NCBI RefSeq assembly: GCF_902168175.1
Contig: NZ_CABHOU010000095.1
Span: forward strand, 372,001 to 436,000
Length of the DNA: 64,000 nucleotides
Direction: 5' to 3'
Origin: an uncultured Chitinophaga sp.
GTDB taxonomy: Bacteria; Bacteroidota; Bacteroidia; Chitinophagales; Chitinophagaceae
In this document: piece after piece, positions 16,120 to 25,115 of the stretch
Numbering within the stretch: position 1 is the stretch's first letter
How the letters are laid out: each line of letters opens with the position of its first letter
Position numbers and translations under genes: made by a program
Notes under the pieces: model-generated
What the model was told of the DNA's origin: nothing
Seen by the model: only the letters and a program-made list of their open reading frames with translations
Databases searched by the model: none

Positions 16120-17970
16120 ATGTCAAATACATCCATAACACAGCTAGAAGACGTAGTGATCAAGTTTGCCGGTGACAGTGGCGATGGTATGCAGCTTACG
16201 GGAACCCAGTTCTCTAATAATACAGCTCTTGTGGGTAACGACCTTAGTACGTTCCCCGACTTCCCTGCAGAAATCCGTGCCCCGCAAGGTACCCTTGCTG
16301 GTGTGAGCGGTTTCCAGCTTCACTTTTCTTCCAATCGTATATTTACGCCTGGCGACGCCTGCGACGTACTGGTGGCGATGAACGCCGCCGCGTTGAAGGC
16401 TAACCTTAAAGGCCTTAAAAAAGGCGGTATCATCATCGCCAATACAGATGGTTTCGATTCCAAGAACCTCCGTCTTGCTAACTACCCTGAAGGTGTTAAC
16501 CCACTGGAAGACGATTCGTTGAAGCCTTACGAGCTGCATACGATGGACGTTACCAAAATGACACGTGAGGCGCTTAAAGAAACCACTTTGGGCATGAAGG
16601 AAAAGGACCGTGCGAAGAACATGTTCGTGCTGGGCTTTATCTACTGGCTCTACAACCGCGATATGGACAGTACGGAAAACTTCCTGCGCGATAAGTTTGG
16701 TAAGAAACCGGAGATATTCGAAAGTAACCTGAAAGTATTGCACGCAGGTTACAACTTCGGCGATACCGTAGAGGCCTTCACCACCCGCTATAAGGTGGAA
16801 AAGGCGCGCATGGAGCCAGGTACTTACCGCAGCATTACTGGTAACACCGCTTTGTCGTACGGCTTAATAGCAGCCTCTCAGAAAGCTAACCTGCCACTAT
16901 TCCTCGGTACGTATCCTATTACGCCGGCAACCGACATCCTGCATGAGCTGAGCCGTTATAAGAACTTCGGCGTTCGCACTTTCCAGGCGGAAGATGAAAT
17001 TGCCGGTATTACTTCGGCCATCGGCGCATCTTACGGTGGGCACATGGGCGTTACTACTACCTCCGGCCCGGGTATGGCGCTGAAAGGCGAAGCCATGGGC
17101 CTGGCAGTAATGCTGGAGATACCTTTAATTATAGTAGATATTCAGCGCGGCGGCCCCTCTACCGGTTTGCCCACTAAAACCGAACAGTCTGACCTGCTGC
17201 AGGCTTACTACGGCAGGAACGGTGAGTGCCCGATGCCGATCGTATCGGCCTCTACACCCTCCGACTGTTTCGAAGGTATTTACGAGGCTTTCCGCATAGC
17301 GGTAAACCACATGACGCCGGTGATTTTCCTGAGCGACGGTTATATTGCCAATGGTGCTGAGCCATGGCGTTTCCCGAAAGCAGCGGACCTGCCGGAAATT
17401 AAAGTAACGTTTAAAAAGGGACTGGAAGAAGGCGAAGAGAACTTCTACCCTTATGAGCGCGACGAGAACCTGGTTCGCCCATGGGCAGTACCTGGCACAC
17501 CGGGGCTGGAACACCGTATTGGTGGCCTGGAAAAACAAAACATTACCGGTAACGTAAGCTACGATCCGGAAAACCACCAGCAGATGGTGAAAATCCGTCA
17601 GGAGAAGGTAGATAAGATTGCCGATCATATTCCGTTACAGAAAATAGAACTGGGACCCGAAAAAGGTAAGGTGCTGGTACTGGGTTGGGGATCTACTTAC
17701 GGCGCTATCAAAAGTGCTGTACTGGAACTGCTGGCCGAAGGTCATGAAGTGGCACACGCGCACCTCCGTCACCTCCGTCCTTTCCCTAAAAACCTCGCTG
17801 AAATCCTTAGCAGCTACGACCAGGTACTGATCCCCGAGATCAATAACGGTCAGTTGATACGCATTATTCGTGATCAGTTCCTGATTAATGCACAAGGATA
17901 TAATAAGATAATGGGCGTACCCATTACCAAAAGCGAACTGGTGATCAGGATCAGAGAAATGCTGGCTTAG
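16120..17970 (+). CDS. 2-oxoacid:ferredoxin oxidoreductase, fused gamma-alpha subunit (KorA-like)
   Basis: A 616-residue subunit of the CoA-dependent 2-oxoglutarate (or related 2-oxoacid):ferredoxin oxidoreductase. Residues about 8-200 are the gamma domain (VVIKFAGDSGDGMQLTGTQF). Residues about 235-610 are the alpha domain with YPITPATDILHELSRYKNFG, TTTSGPGMALKGEAMGLAVM and QRGGPSTGLPTKTEQSDL. The usual partner, the thiamine-diphosphate beta subunit, is often encoded immediately downstream. Here a terminator follows and an unrelated gene comes next, so the beta subunit must be elsewhere in the genome. Transcription appears monocistronic. Confidence 0.9.
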   Translation: MSNTSITQLEDVVIKFAGDSGDGMQLTGTQFSNNTALVGNDLSTFPDFPAEIRAPQGTLAGVSGFQLHFSSNRIFTPGDACDVLVAMNAAALKANLKGLKKGGIIIANTDGFDSKNLRLANYPEGVNPLEDDSLKPYELHTMDVTKMTREALKETTLGMKEKDRAKNMFVLGFIYWLYNRDMDSTENFLRDKFGKKPEIFESNLKVLHAGYNFGDTVEAFTTRYKVEKARMEPGTYRSITGNTALSYGLIAASQKANLPLFLGTYPITPATDILHELSRYKNFGVRTFQAEDEIAGITSAIGASYGGHMGVTTTSGPGMALKGEAMGLAVMLEIPLIIVDIQRGGPSTGLPTKTEQSDLLQAYYGRNGECPMPIVSASTPSDCFEGIYEAFRIAVNHMTPVIFLSDGYIANGAEPWRFPKAADLPEIKVTFKKGLEEGEENFYPYERDENLVRPWAVPGTPGLEHRIGGLEKQNITGNVSYDPENHQQMVKIRQEKVDKIADHIPLQKIELGPEKGKVLVLGWGSTYGAIKSAVLELLAEGHEVAHAHLRHLRPFPKNLAEILSSYDQVLIPEINNGQLIRIIRDQFLINAQGYNKIMGVPITKSELVIRIREMLA

Positions 17971-17994
17971 TTAAAACAGATTAAGCTAAGACAT

Positions 17995-18028
17995 AAAAAA
18001 TCCTGCTCATGTTTGGGCAGGATTTTTC
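17995..18028 (+). terminator. Terminator after the oxidoreductase alpha gene
   Basis: aaaatcctgc / gcaggatttt hairpin with loop tcatgtttgg and a T run, about 25 bp past the stop. Confidence 0.85.
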
Positions 18029-18078
18029 GTATATTCATAAACGTACCGTGCCATTTTAAACCTGCAATTAGTTAACGT

Positions 18079-18678
18079 ATGAAAACACTGGTCATCCTGA
18101 AATCCCTCGTGTTACTCTTCCTGCTTCCACTGGCGGTAAAGGCACAGTCGTACAAGTATGATGTTATCTTTAATAATAAGGTTGTTGGTAATATTAAGGT
18201 GAATCAGCGCGGCAGCGGCAACAACCGCTCGCTGGTACTGGAAAGCCGGGTAAAGATCAAACTCATCGCCAACATTACTGTGGATACGGATATTACGGCC
18301 GAATTTGAAGGTAATGTATTAACCACAGCCAAGGCCGTGCGCCTTTCCGGTAAAGGGAATGACAATAAAGAAACCTCTACGAAGAAGCAGGCCAACAATT
18401 ACCTCGTGGTACGGCAGGGCGAATCGTCGACACTGCCCGAGGCTAAGATCATTTACTGTGTTACCGACCTTTACATAACTGAACCTAAGGGCATGAAATC
18501 GGTATACTCCGAAACGTTGGGGAAACTGTTGCCGGTAAGGGCGCTGGGGCAGGACCGTTATGAAATTACGATGCCAGATGGCAAGAGGAATATCTATCGT
18601 TATTCGGGAGGAAAGCTTGCCGAAGCTGAGGTAAACCACATCATCGGCAAGGCAATCTTCCGCAGGGTAGAGGCTTAA
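18079..18678 (+). CDS. Exported protein of DUF6134-like type
   Basis: A 199-residue protein with a signal peptide (residues 1-22, ending VKAQ), then alternating beta strands: YKYDVIFNNKVVGNIKVNQR, KIKLIANITVDTDITAEFEG, and a C-terminal YEITMPDGKRNIYRYSGGKL. The pattern resembles DUF6134 family periplasmic proteins; I know no function. It is a single gene that converges on the Gfo/Idh/MocA oxidoreductase: the two stop codons overlap within TTAA (18675-18678), leaving no space for a terminator between them. Confidence 0.65.
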   Translation: MKTLVILKSLVLLFLLPLAVKAQSYKYDVIFNNKVVGNIKVNQRGSGNNRSLVLESRVKIKLIANITVDTDITAEFEGNVLTTAKAVRLSGKGNDNKETSTKKQANNYLVVRQGESSTLPEAKIIYCVTDLYITEPKGMKSVYSETLGKLLPVRALGQDRYEITMPDGKRNIYRYSGGKLAEAEVNHIIGKAIFRRVEA

Positions 18679-19865
18679 ACAGTCTGTTCTACTATCTGCC
18701 CTGTTTTCTTATCTTTTAAAATCAGTTTTTTGGCGCCATAGTGCGTAGTTTCCTCTTTGATGAGGTAGTACTGCTCATTGTAATCTGTTTGCGGGCGCAT
18801 TTTCTCCACTCCTTCCTGTCCGCGCCAGATGTCCAGTTTAACCGGTTCCCATTGCTTGGAAGTGGCAGATTTGTAAGCTGCATCGAGGATGGCGTTTACC
18901 ACGTAACCGTCGTAGAAGGTTTCGGTGGGCGGGCGGCCTTCTTCGATAGCGTGGAACATGTCCGCGAACATATGGTTGTAGCCTAATTCGTTTAGCTCGT
19001 CGCCTACAGGGAACAGCCAGCCGGTGTTGCTTTCTGCTTTTTCGGCCACGTAATCGGCGCCTTTCCCGGTGGTAAACATATCGAAGCCTGTCCGCAGGAA
19101 GCTGTTAAGCCAGATAGTTCCTTCAGAACCCATTACCTCGTCGCGCAGGTCGAGGCCGCCGCGGAAGGTCCAGCTTACTTCGAACTGGCCGATGGCGCCG
19201 TTCTCGTACTTCACCAGGCCAATGGCATGGTCTTCTGCATCGATAGGTTTCACCTGGGTATCGGCCCAGCACATTACTTCAACCGGTTTTATATCCTTGC
19301 CGATAAAGCTGCGGCCAATCTCCACGCAGTGGCAACCCAGATCGAGTATACAACCACCGCCTGCCTGTTCTTTATCCCAAAACCACTCGCTGTGGGGGCC
19401 AGGGTGCGTTTCTCTCGACTTAGCCCAGAGAATGCGGCCTAAGGCACCGCTCTTAACGCTTTGCAGCGCCTTCAGGAACTTCGGTGTATACACCAGGTCT
19501 TCGAGGTAACCGTTGAAAATACCGGCTGCTTCTACCATCTCCAGCATTCTTTTGGCTTCTTCCGCATTACGGCCCAGGGGTTTGGTACAGATCACACCTT
19601 TTTTGTGTTTGCAGCAAAGCGCCACGGCAGCTTCGTGCAGGTTATTGGGCAGCGATACGCATACCACGTCCACATCGGGGCGGGCAATGGCGGCTTCCAT
19701 GTCGGTGGTCCAGAAAGGAACTTTGTAGTCTTCAGCGAATTTCGTCGCGCTTTCTTCCCTGCGGGAATAGATGCTGGTGATCTTATCGCGGCTCCTCTGC
19801 CCCTGCAGGGAGTCGGCATAAAAACGGCCGATAAAGCCGGAGCCTAACATAGCAATTCGTTGCAT
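18675..19865 (-). CDS. Gfo/Idh/MocA family NAD(P)-dependent oxidoreductase
   Basis: A 396-residue cytoplasmic oxidoreductase. The N-terminal Rossmann motif is GSGFIGRFYADSL (residues about 8-20), followed by CVSLPNNLHEAAVALCC and the EKP-like CTKPLGRNAEEAKRM with the typical lysine. The second domain has GGGCILDLGCHCVEIGRSF with the D-x3-H motif. Such enzymes act on sugars, inositols or related polyols. The neighbouring nucleoside-type permease has its own terminator, so operon membership is uncertain, but a catabolic pairing is plausible. Specificity cannot be read from sequence. Confidence 0.88.
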   Translation of the reverse strand: MQRIAMLGSGFIGRFYADSLQGQRSRDKITSIYSRREESATKFAEDYKVPFWTTDMEAAIARPDVDVVCVSLPNNLHEAAVALCCKHKKGVICTKPLGRNAEEAKRMLEMVEAAGIFNGYLEDLVYTPKFLKALQSVKSGALGRILWAKSRETHPGPHSEWFWDKEQAGGGCILDLGCHCVEIGRSFIGKDIKPVEVMCWADTQVKPIDAEDHAIGLVKYENGAIGQFEVSWTFRGGLDLRDEVMGSEGTIWLNSFLRTGFDMFTTGKGADYVAEKAESNTGWLFPVGDELNELGYNHMFADMFHAIEEGRPPTETFYDGYVVNAILDAAYKSATSKQWEPVKLDIWRGQEGVEKMRPQTDYNEQYYLIKEETTHYGAKKLILKDKKTGQIVEQTV

Positions 19866-19895
19866 AAATAATGGATTGACGTGGTGAAGAACGAA

Positions 19896-19948
19896 AATAA
19901 AAAACTCCGCAGTTAAAAACCAGTGACATAGGTAATTGACTGCGGAGT
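19896..19948 (-). terminator. Terminator of the nucleoside permease gene
   Basis: actccgcagt (19904-19913) and actgcggagt (19939-19948) are perfect arms with a 25-nt loop. On the minus strand a run of T follows. It lies 21 bp past the permease stop and before the downstream oxidoreductase gene. Confidence 0.75.
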
Positions 19949-19968
19949 AATATTTAAAACAGCGCTGA

Positions 19969-21201
19969 TTATGCTGTCATTGTTACTTTTTTACTGTCTT
20001 TAAAGGTAGCCATAAACAGTACCCAAACAACCAGGGCAATACCAGCAGGTATCAGCCAAATCATCTGCCAGTTTGGCTCGCCGGTAGCAGTTCTGTAATG
20101 CTCGGAAATAAGACCGGCCACATAGAAACCGATCAACATACCTACACCATACGTAGCCAGGGTAACAAGGCCCTGTGCAGCGCTCTTGTATTTTTCGCCT
20201 GCCTGCGCATCAGTGTAAATCTGGCCCGATACGAAGAAGAAGTCGTAACAGATGCCATGAAGCGCGATACCGATAATGAGCATGAAGGACAGGTCGCCTG
20301 CATTGCCATAAGCAAACAGGGTATACCTTACCGCCCATGCCAGCATACCTACCATGATGGTTTTTTTAAAGCCGAATTTATTGAAGAACAGTGGCAGTGC
20401 CAGGATAAACAAGGCTTCTGAAATTTGCCCGATCGCCATTTTACCAGTTGGGTTTTCCAGTCCGGAGTTCTCCAGGAAAGGGTGTGCATTCTGGTAGTAG
20501 AAAGCCAGTGGAATACAAATGAGAATAGAAGCGATGAAGAAGATCAGGAAGTTTCTGTTGGCGAGCAGGCCAATAGCGTCGAGACCCAGCATGCTGGCCA
20601 GACCTTCTTTCTGATCTTTATTTTTCACCGGAGGTGTTTTAGGCAGCGTGAAGCTGTAAAGGCCCAGCAGCAAAGAGGCAACACCTGCCATGGCGAATGT
20701 GTTTTTCAGCAAACCAGCTTCTGTATTCGCCGGAGAATCCCAGTGGAATACATAGCTGATAGTAAGGCCTGCTAATATCCAGCCAACGGTGCCCCAAACA
20801 CGGATAGTCGAAAACTCTTTCTCGGGATTGGTCATCTGGCGGAACGATACAGAGTTTACGAGTGCGAGGGTAGGCATAAAGGCTACCATATAAGCAAACA
20901 CGTAGGGATAGAATACGCTCACTGTTTCGGAGGTATACATCATGTACATTAAACCGGCACCCAGCAGGTGCAGTACACCTAATATTCTTTCTGCATTAAA
21001 ATATTTATCGGCAATCAAACCGATAATAAAAGGAGCGATAATGGCGCCCCATGACTGTGTGGAAAATACATTAGCGCTTTCGATGCCGTTAGCGGCAAGG
21101 TTTTTTCCCAGGAATGTGCCCAGTGTTACGAACCATGCTCCCCAGATGAAAAACTCCAGGAACATCATAACGGACAGTTGCAAACGTGTGCTTGACTTCA
21201 T
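19969..21201 (-). CDS. NupG-family nucleoside permease (MFS)
   Basis: A 410-residue major facilitator with twelve predicted membrane helices. Typical features of the nucleoside:H+ symporter family are the N-terminal LSVMMFLEFFIWGAWFVTLG, the loop FIIGLIADKYFNAERILG, SFRQMTNPEKEFSTIRVWGT after TM4, and HGICYDFFFVSGQIYTDAQA in the second half. It would import nucleosides or related compounds with protons. In Bacteroidota such permeases often sit beside Gfo/Idh/MocA enzymes, as here, and may carry sugar-like substrates; that is inference. Confidence 0.88.
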   Translation of the reverse strand: MKSSTRLQLSVMMFLEFFIWGAWFVTLGTFLGKNLAANGIESANVFSTQSWGAIIAPFIIGLIADKYFNAERILGVLHLLGAGLMYMMYTSETVSVFYPYVFAYMVAFMPTLALVNSVSFRQMTNPEKEFSTIRVWGTVGWILAGLTISYVFHWDSPANTEAGLLKNTFAMAGVASLLLGLYSFTLPKTPPVKNKDQKEGLASMLGLDAIGLLANRNFLIFFIASILICIPLAFYYQNAHPFLENSGLENPTGKMAIGQISEALFILALPLFFNKFGFKKTIMVGMLAWAVRYTLFAYGNAGDLSFMLIIGIALHGICYDFFFVSGQIYTDAQAGEKYKSAAQGLVTLATYGVGMLIGFYVAGLISEHYRTATGEPNWQMIWLIPAGIALVVWVLFMATFKDSKKVTMTA

Positions 21202-21306
21202 AACGATATTTAGACTTTATTACTTGTATAAAAACTTTAGCGGCAAAAGATAAGGAAATTCTGTTCGAAAATCCTAAATAGTGGATAGACGTTTTAAATT
21301 CCCCGT

Positions 21307-21975
21307 TTAGTACTTCGGGAGACTCGGCTGGTTTCCGCGGATCAGTCCCTGGTAATATTTACAGACAGGCCGTAACCCGCACTCCTCGCACTTGGGGCTG
21401 CGCGCCAGGCAGATGTAACGCCCGTGCAGAATTAACCAGTGATGTGCTACATGTACTTTTTCTTTCGGTATATATTTCAACAGCTGCATCTCTGTTTGCA
21501 ACGGTGTGGTGGCATTTGTGGTGAGCCCTAACCTTGCGGATACACGAAACACGTGCGTATCAACAGCCATGTTAGGTTGATGATGAACAACAGAGGTAAT
21601 AACGTTCGCCGTTTTGCGGCCAACTCCCGGTAGCTTCACCAGTTCGGGAACGGATGAGGGAATTTCACCGGCAAAGTCATCTACCACCATATTGGCCATT
21701 CCAATGAGGTGTTTTGTTTTATTATTAGGATAAGAAATGCTTCTGATAAGTGGGAACAGATCGTCGAACGTGGCTTTGCTGAGCGCGTGTACATCGGGGT
21801 ACTGCTCAAATATGGCAGGGGTGGTAAGGTTCACACGTTTATCCGTACACTGTGCTGATAGTATGACAGCTACGAGTAGTTGGTACGGATTATCGTATAT
21901 GAGTTCTGTTTCAGCATTGGGAGCATGTTGCTCGAAATAGCTGATTACATACGCGAAACGTTCTTTTTTGGTCAT
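21307..21975 (-). CDS. nth: Endonuclease III (DNA glycosylase/AP lyase)
   Basis: Base-excision repair enzyme removing oxidised pyrimidines and cutting the abasic site. The 222-residue protein has the helix-hairpin-helix LPGVGRKTANVI with the catalytic Lys, the catalytic Asp in AVDTHVFRV, and the C-terminal four-cysteine cluster C-x6-C-x2-C-x5-C (CLARSPKCEECGLRPVC). I start at MTKKERFAYV (21975); an upstream ATG at 22002 would add nine atypical residues. It is transcribed in the same direction as the permease but separated by about 105 bp. Confidence 0.95.
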   Translation of the reverse strand: MTKKERFAYVISYFEQHAPNAETELIYDNPYQLLVAVILSAQCTDKRVNLTTPAIFEQYPDVHALSKATFDDLFPLIRSISYPNNKTKHLIGMANMVVDDFAGEIPSSVPELVKLPGVGRKTANVITSVVHHQPNMAVDTHVFRVSARLGLTTNATTPLQTEMQLLKYIPKEKVHVAHHWLILHGRYICLARSPKCEECGLRPVCKYYQGLIRGNQPSLPKY

Positions 21976-22068
21976 GCCGTAAATATAATGCGAAATGCGC
22001 ATACTGCGGACAGGCCCGGAAAGGACGGAACTTGTAATAATAGTTACTGTATACTTTAACGGGAACGC

Positions 22069-22269
22069 CTATTTCTTCTTTGCGTATTCGAAGATGGCGT
22101 CTAGTGTGCTGTTACGCGGTGAGTACTGTATAGTTTTCAATACTTCAGCAGTAAAAGCGATCAATGCTTTCTCTTCACGTTGCATCTTTAACTCATCCAT
22201 ATGCCTTGTTTTTTTATCTTCTTTTGTAGCGTGTGAAGTTATAAAGAGAGGTAGTGTAGAATTACTCAT
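22069..22269 (-). CDS. Small hypothetical protein
   Basis: A 66-residue hydrophilic frame (MSNSTLPLFITSHATKEDK...), rich in Lys, Glu and Met and predicted helical in its second half. No signal peptide, membrane segment or known motif. It lies 94 bp upstream of nth on the same strand. No other frame covers this stretch better, but the evidence is only its open frame and balanced composition. Confidence 0.4.
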   Translation of the reverse strand: MSNSTLPLFITSHATKEDKKTRHMDELKMQREEKALIAFTAEVLKTIQYSPRNSTLDAIFEYAKKK

Positions 22270-22458
22270 GCAAATACAGTTTATTTGGTCAAATGGTGTT
22301 TATAACAAAATAGTTAACCTCTAGATAACGCGGATTGACACTAACGTATTGTCAAATTAAGTCAAAAAAGTGGGAAATACAAGATAAAAGGACGGATGGC
22401 AGCGGCTGGCGGCGGATAAGAAGGATGAATGGAAGTGATTGATTATGAGGATATAAGC

Positions 22459-22773
22459 TTACTCTTCCTTTGGTTTTTCGGGGATAATCAGGAAAACATC
22501 TTCGTTTTCCTTTTTCATTTTATACTTCTCACGGGCGAATTTCTCCAGTTTTTCCATGCTGGACAATAGTTCCTGGCTTTCTTTACGGGTAGCCTTGTTG
22601 TTTTCGAGGTAAAAGTCCTTCTGGGCTTCCATTTTGTTTACTTCGGCCGACAGTTGGTATTGGGAGATCATGTTGTTCCGGTCCAGGAAAGCGAGCCATA
22701 TGATAAAGGCGGCCGTTGTAACGAAATACTTATTTCGGACAAGTGCTGGTACTTTAAATGGTGCTTTGAACAT
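22459..22773 (-). CDS. FtsB/DivIC-like septum formation initiator protein
   Basis: A 104-residue bitopic division protein. One membrane segment (residues about 17-32, FVTTAAFIIWLAFLD) is followed by a periplasmic coiled coil (residues about 35-80) and the family's end motif EKFAREKYKMKKENEDVFLI. FtsB/DivIC helps assemble the FtsL-FtsQ-type subcomplex of the divisome. It lies directly downstream of enolase, an arrangement also known in proteobacteria (eno-ftsB). A terminator hairpin stands between the two. Confidence 0.85.
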   Translation of the reverse strand: MFKAPFKVPALVRNKYFVTTAAFIIWLAFLDRNNMISQYQLSAEVNKMEAQKDFYLENNKATRKESQELLSSMEKLEKFAREKYKMKKENEDVFLIIPEKPKEE

Positions 22774-22790
22774 ACTGGAGGATTTAAAAA

Positions 22791-22816
22791 CCGGGAGCCT
22801 GTTGAAGGGCTCCCGG
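22791..22816 (-). terminator. Terminator of enolase, upstream of the FtsB/DivIC gene
   Basis: ccgggagcc / ggctcccgg arms. Read on the minus strand the hairpin is followed by TTTTTAAA. It lies about 45 bp after the enolase stop and overlaps the leader of the next gene, so read-through may set division-gene expression. Confidence 0.75.
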
Positions 22817-22859
22817 CTAATTTAATGACATGTTGACCACTAAATAACGTTATAGTTGG

Positions 22860-24152
22860 TTATTTCTTACCAAATTTAACGGAATTATTCGGATAAATGG
22901 CCGTGTTACCAAGTTGTTCCTCGATGCGGAGCAGTTGGTTATATTTCGCCATCCTGTCTGTACGGGAAGCCGAACCGGTTTTGATCTGACCGCAGTTCAG
23001 GGCTACCGCCAGGTCGGCGATGGTTGTATCTTCAGTTTCGCCTGAACGGTGGCTCATGATGGAAGTAAAACCAGCTTTGTGGGCCATGTTTACTGCATCG
23101 ATGGTTTCAGTAACAGTTCCGATCTGGTTTACTTTTACGAGGATGCTGTTAGCAATGTTCTGGTCGATACCTTGTTTCAGGCGTTTTACGTTAGTAACGA
23201 ACAGATCGTCACCTACCAGCTGTACATTAGCGCCAACTGCTTCGGTCAGTTTTTTCCAACCAGCCCAGTCGTCTTCAGCCATACCGTCTTCAATAGAAAC
23301 GATAGGGTATTTTTTGCACCACTCAGCCCAATAAGCTACCATCTCATCGCTGGAGATAACTTTACCAGAGCTTTTGTAGAATTTGTAGCTGTTGGTTTTC
23401 TCATCGTACATTTCGCTGGAAGCTGCGTCCAGAGCGATGCCGATCTGAGTACCTGGTTTGTAACCAGCTGCTTCGATAGCCTGCAGTACAGTTTCGATAG
23501 CTTCTTCGTTGCTCTGGATATCAGGAGCGAAACCGCCTTCGTCGCCAACGTTAGTGCTATAACCTTTCTTTTTCAGAACAGATTTCAGTGTGTGGAAGAT
23601 TTCCACGCCCCAACGCAGACCTTCAGAGAAAGATGATGCACCAACAGGGATGATCATAAACTCCTGGAAGTCGATTTTGTTATCAGCGTGAGCGCCACCG
23701 TTAACGATGTTCATCAGGGGTAAAGGCAGGGTGTTGCCGTTTACGCCACCGAGGTAACGGTAAAGAGGCAGGTTGGCCACTTCTGCAGCGGCTTTGGCAA
23801 CAGCCATGCTCACTGCCAGGGTAGCGTTAGCGCCCAGTTTAGCTTTGTTTTCGGTGCCGTCCAGCTCGATCAGCAGTTTATCAATACCGGCCTGGTCGGT
23901 TACGTCCCAGCCTTCCAGCTCAGGAGCGATGATCTCGTTCACGTTCTTAACAGCCTGTAATACGCCTTTTCCAACGTAAACGGATTTGTCGTTGTCACGC
24001 AGTTCAACGGCTTCGTGTTTACCGGTAGATGCACCTGATGGTACAGCTGCACGTCCGAAATGTCCGTCTTCTGTAGTAACGTCTACTTCTACAGTAGGAT
24101 TGCCGCGGCTGTCAAGTATCTGCCTGGCATGAATTTCTGCAATGATGCTCAT
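22860..24152 (-). CDS. eno: Enolase
   Basis: Glycolytic conversion of 2-phosphoglycerate to phosphoenolpyruvate. The 430-residue protein starts MSIIAEIHARQILDSRGNPT and has VPSGASTGKHEAVELRD, the Mg-binding SIEDGMAEDDW and LVGDDLFVTN, the catalytic Lys in LVKVNQIGT, and SHRSGETEDTTIADLAVAL. The length is standard. It has its own terminator at 22791-22816. Confidence 0.97.
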   Translation of the reverse strand: MSIIAEIHARQILDSRGNPTVEVDVTTEDGHFGRAAVPSGASTGKHEAVELRDNDKSVYVGKGVLQAVKNVNEIIAPELEGWDVTDQAGIDKLLIELDGTENKAKLGANATLAVSMAVAKAAAEVANLPLYRYLGGVNGNTLPLPLMNIVNGGAHADNKIDFQEFMIIPVGASSFSEGLRWGVEIFHTLKSVLKKKGYSTNVGDEGGFAPDIQSNEEAIETVLQAIEAAGYKPGTQIGIALDAASSEMYDEKTNSYKFYKSSGKVISSDEMVAYWAEWCKKYPIVSIEDGMAEDDWAGWKKLTEAVGANVQLVGDDLFVTNVKRLKQGIDQNIANSILVKVNQIGTVTETIDAVNMAHKAGFTSIMSHRSGETEDTTIADLAVALNCGQIKTGSASRTDRMAKYNQLLRIEEQLGNTAIYPNNSVKFGKK

Positions 24153-24209
24153 AATGATGAATTATTGAAAGGTTTTTCTGTTTTTCCTCATTTTGTTAAA
24201 TAAATTCTA

Positions 24210-25115
24210 TCACTTTTGGGTTTTTTCCCTGAAAATATCCTCCAGTGACTGCGAATTGCTATGCAAAGAAAGGATGTTCCTGTTACTTATCAAAGCAAAT
24301 TGTAATAGGCTTTTCCGTACGGTCTCCAGATCGTCGGAATAAAGCTGCCAGGTATTGTTGTCCCTGTCCACAGCCCTGCTTACCCCAGCAATGGCTTCCA
24401 GCTCCTCCCGGGTGGCGGTTTCGCCGAAGCTAACCTGTACAAAACCACTCCCCATCTGCTGTAAGGCGGAAATGGAGTCGTCGGCTATAATATTTCCTTT
24501 ATTAATAATGATTACGCGGCTACACATCGCTTCCACTTCCTGCATGATGTGGGTACTCAGCATCACGGTTTTATCCTGCCCCACCTCTTTTATCAACTGG
24601 CGTATTTCTGCCAGTTGGTTAGGGTCAAGGCCGGAGGTGGGCTCATCGAGGATGAGTACTTCCGGGTTATGCAGCAGCGCCTGGGCCAGGCCTACGCGCT
24701 GTTTGTAGCCTTTAGACAGGGCACCTATCTTCTTTCTGCGTTCAGGGGTTAGCCCGGTGCGGGCTATCATTTCATCGATGCGGCCGGCAGTTTGGGCGCC
24801 TAACCCATGTACACCGGCAATAAACTCCAGGAACTCACGTACGAACATGTCGTGGTATAGCGGGTTGGCTTCGGCCAGGTAACCTACGCGTTTACGCACT
24901 TCCATAGGGCTGGTAGCAACATCGAAGCCGCAAACCACTGCCTTACCTGCGGTGGGTGGCAAAAAGCCGGTGATCATCTTCATGGTAGTACTCTTTCCCG
25001 CGCCATTAGGCCCAAGAAACCCTACGATCTCACCTTTATTTAACTGGAAGGATACGTCTTTTACGGCCTGCTGCTCGCCATACACCTTAGAAAGATTTGT
25101 TACCGTTATAGACAT
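24210..25115 (-). CDS. gldA: GldA-like ABC transporter ATP-binding protein
   Basis: A 301-residue ABC ATPase with Walker A GPNGAGKST, signature LSKGYKQRV, Walker B VLILDEP and D-loop SGLDPNQ, plus a C-terminal extension of about 80 residues (from SGFVQVSFGETATREEL) that is typical of GldA. In Flavobacterium GldA works with GldF and GldG in gliding motility; those genes are not in this window. The frame is open to 25247, but the family start is MSITVTNLSKVYGEQ at 25115. The assignment to GldA rather than another ABC-2 type ATPase rests on overall similarity. Confidence 0.8.
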   Translation of the reverse strand: MSITVTNLSKVYGEQQAVKDVSFQLNKGEIVGFLGPNGAGKSTTMKMITGFLPPTAGKAVVCGFDVATSPMEVRKRVGYLAEANPLYHDMFVREFLEFIAGVHGLGAQTAGRIDEMIARTGLTPERRKKIGALSKGYKQRVGLAQALLHNPEVLILDEPTSGLDPNQLAEIRQLIKEVGQDKTVMLSTHIMQEVEAMCSRVIIINKGNIIADDSISALQQMGSGFVQVSFGETATREELEAIAGVSRAVDRDNNTWQLYSDDLETVRKSLLQFALISNRNILSLHSNSQSLEDIFREKTQK

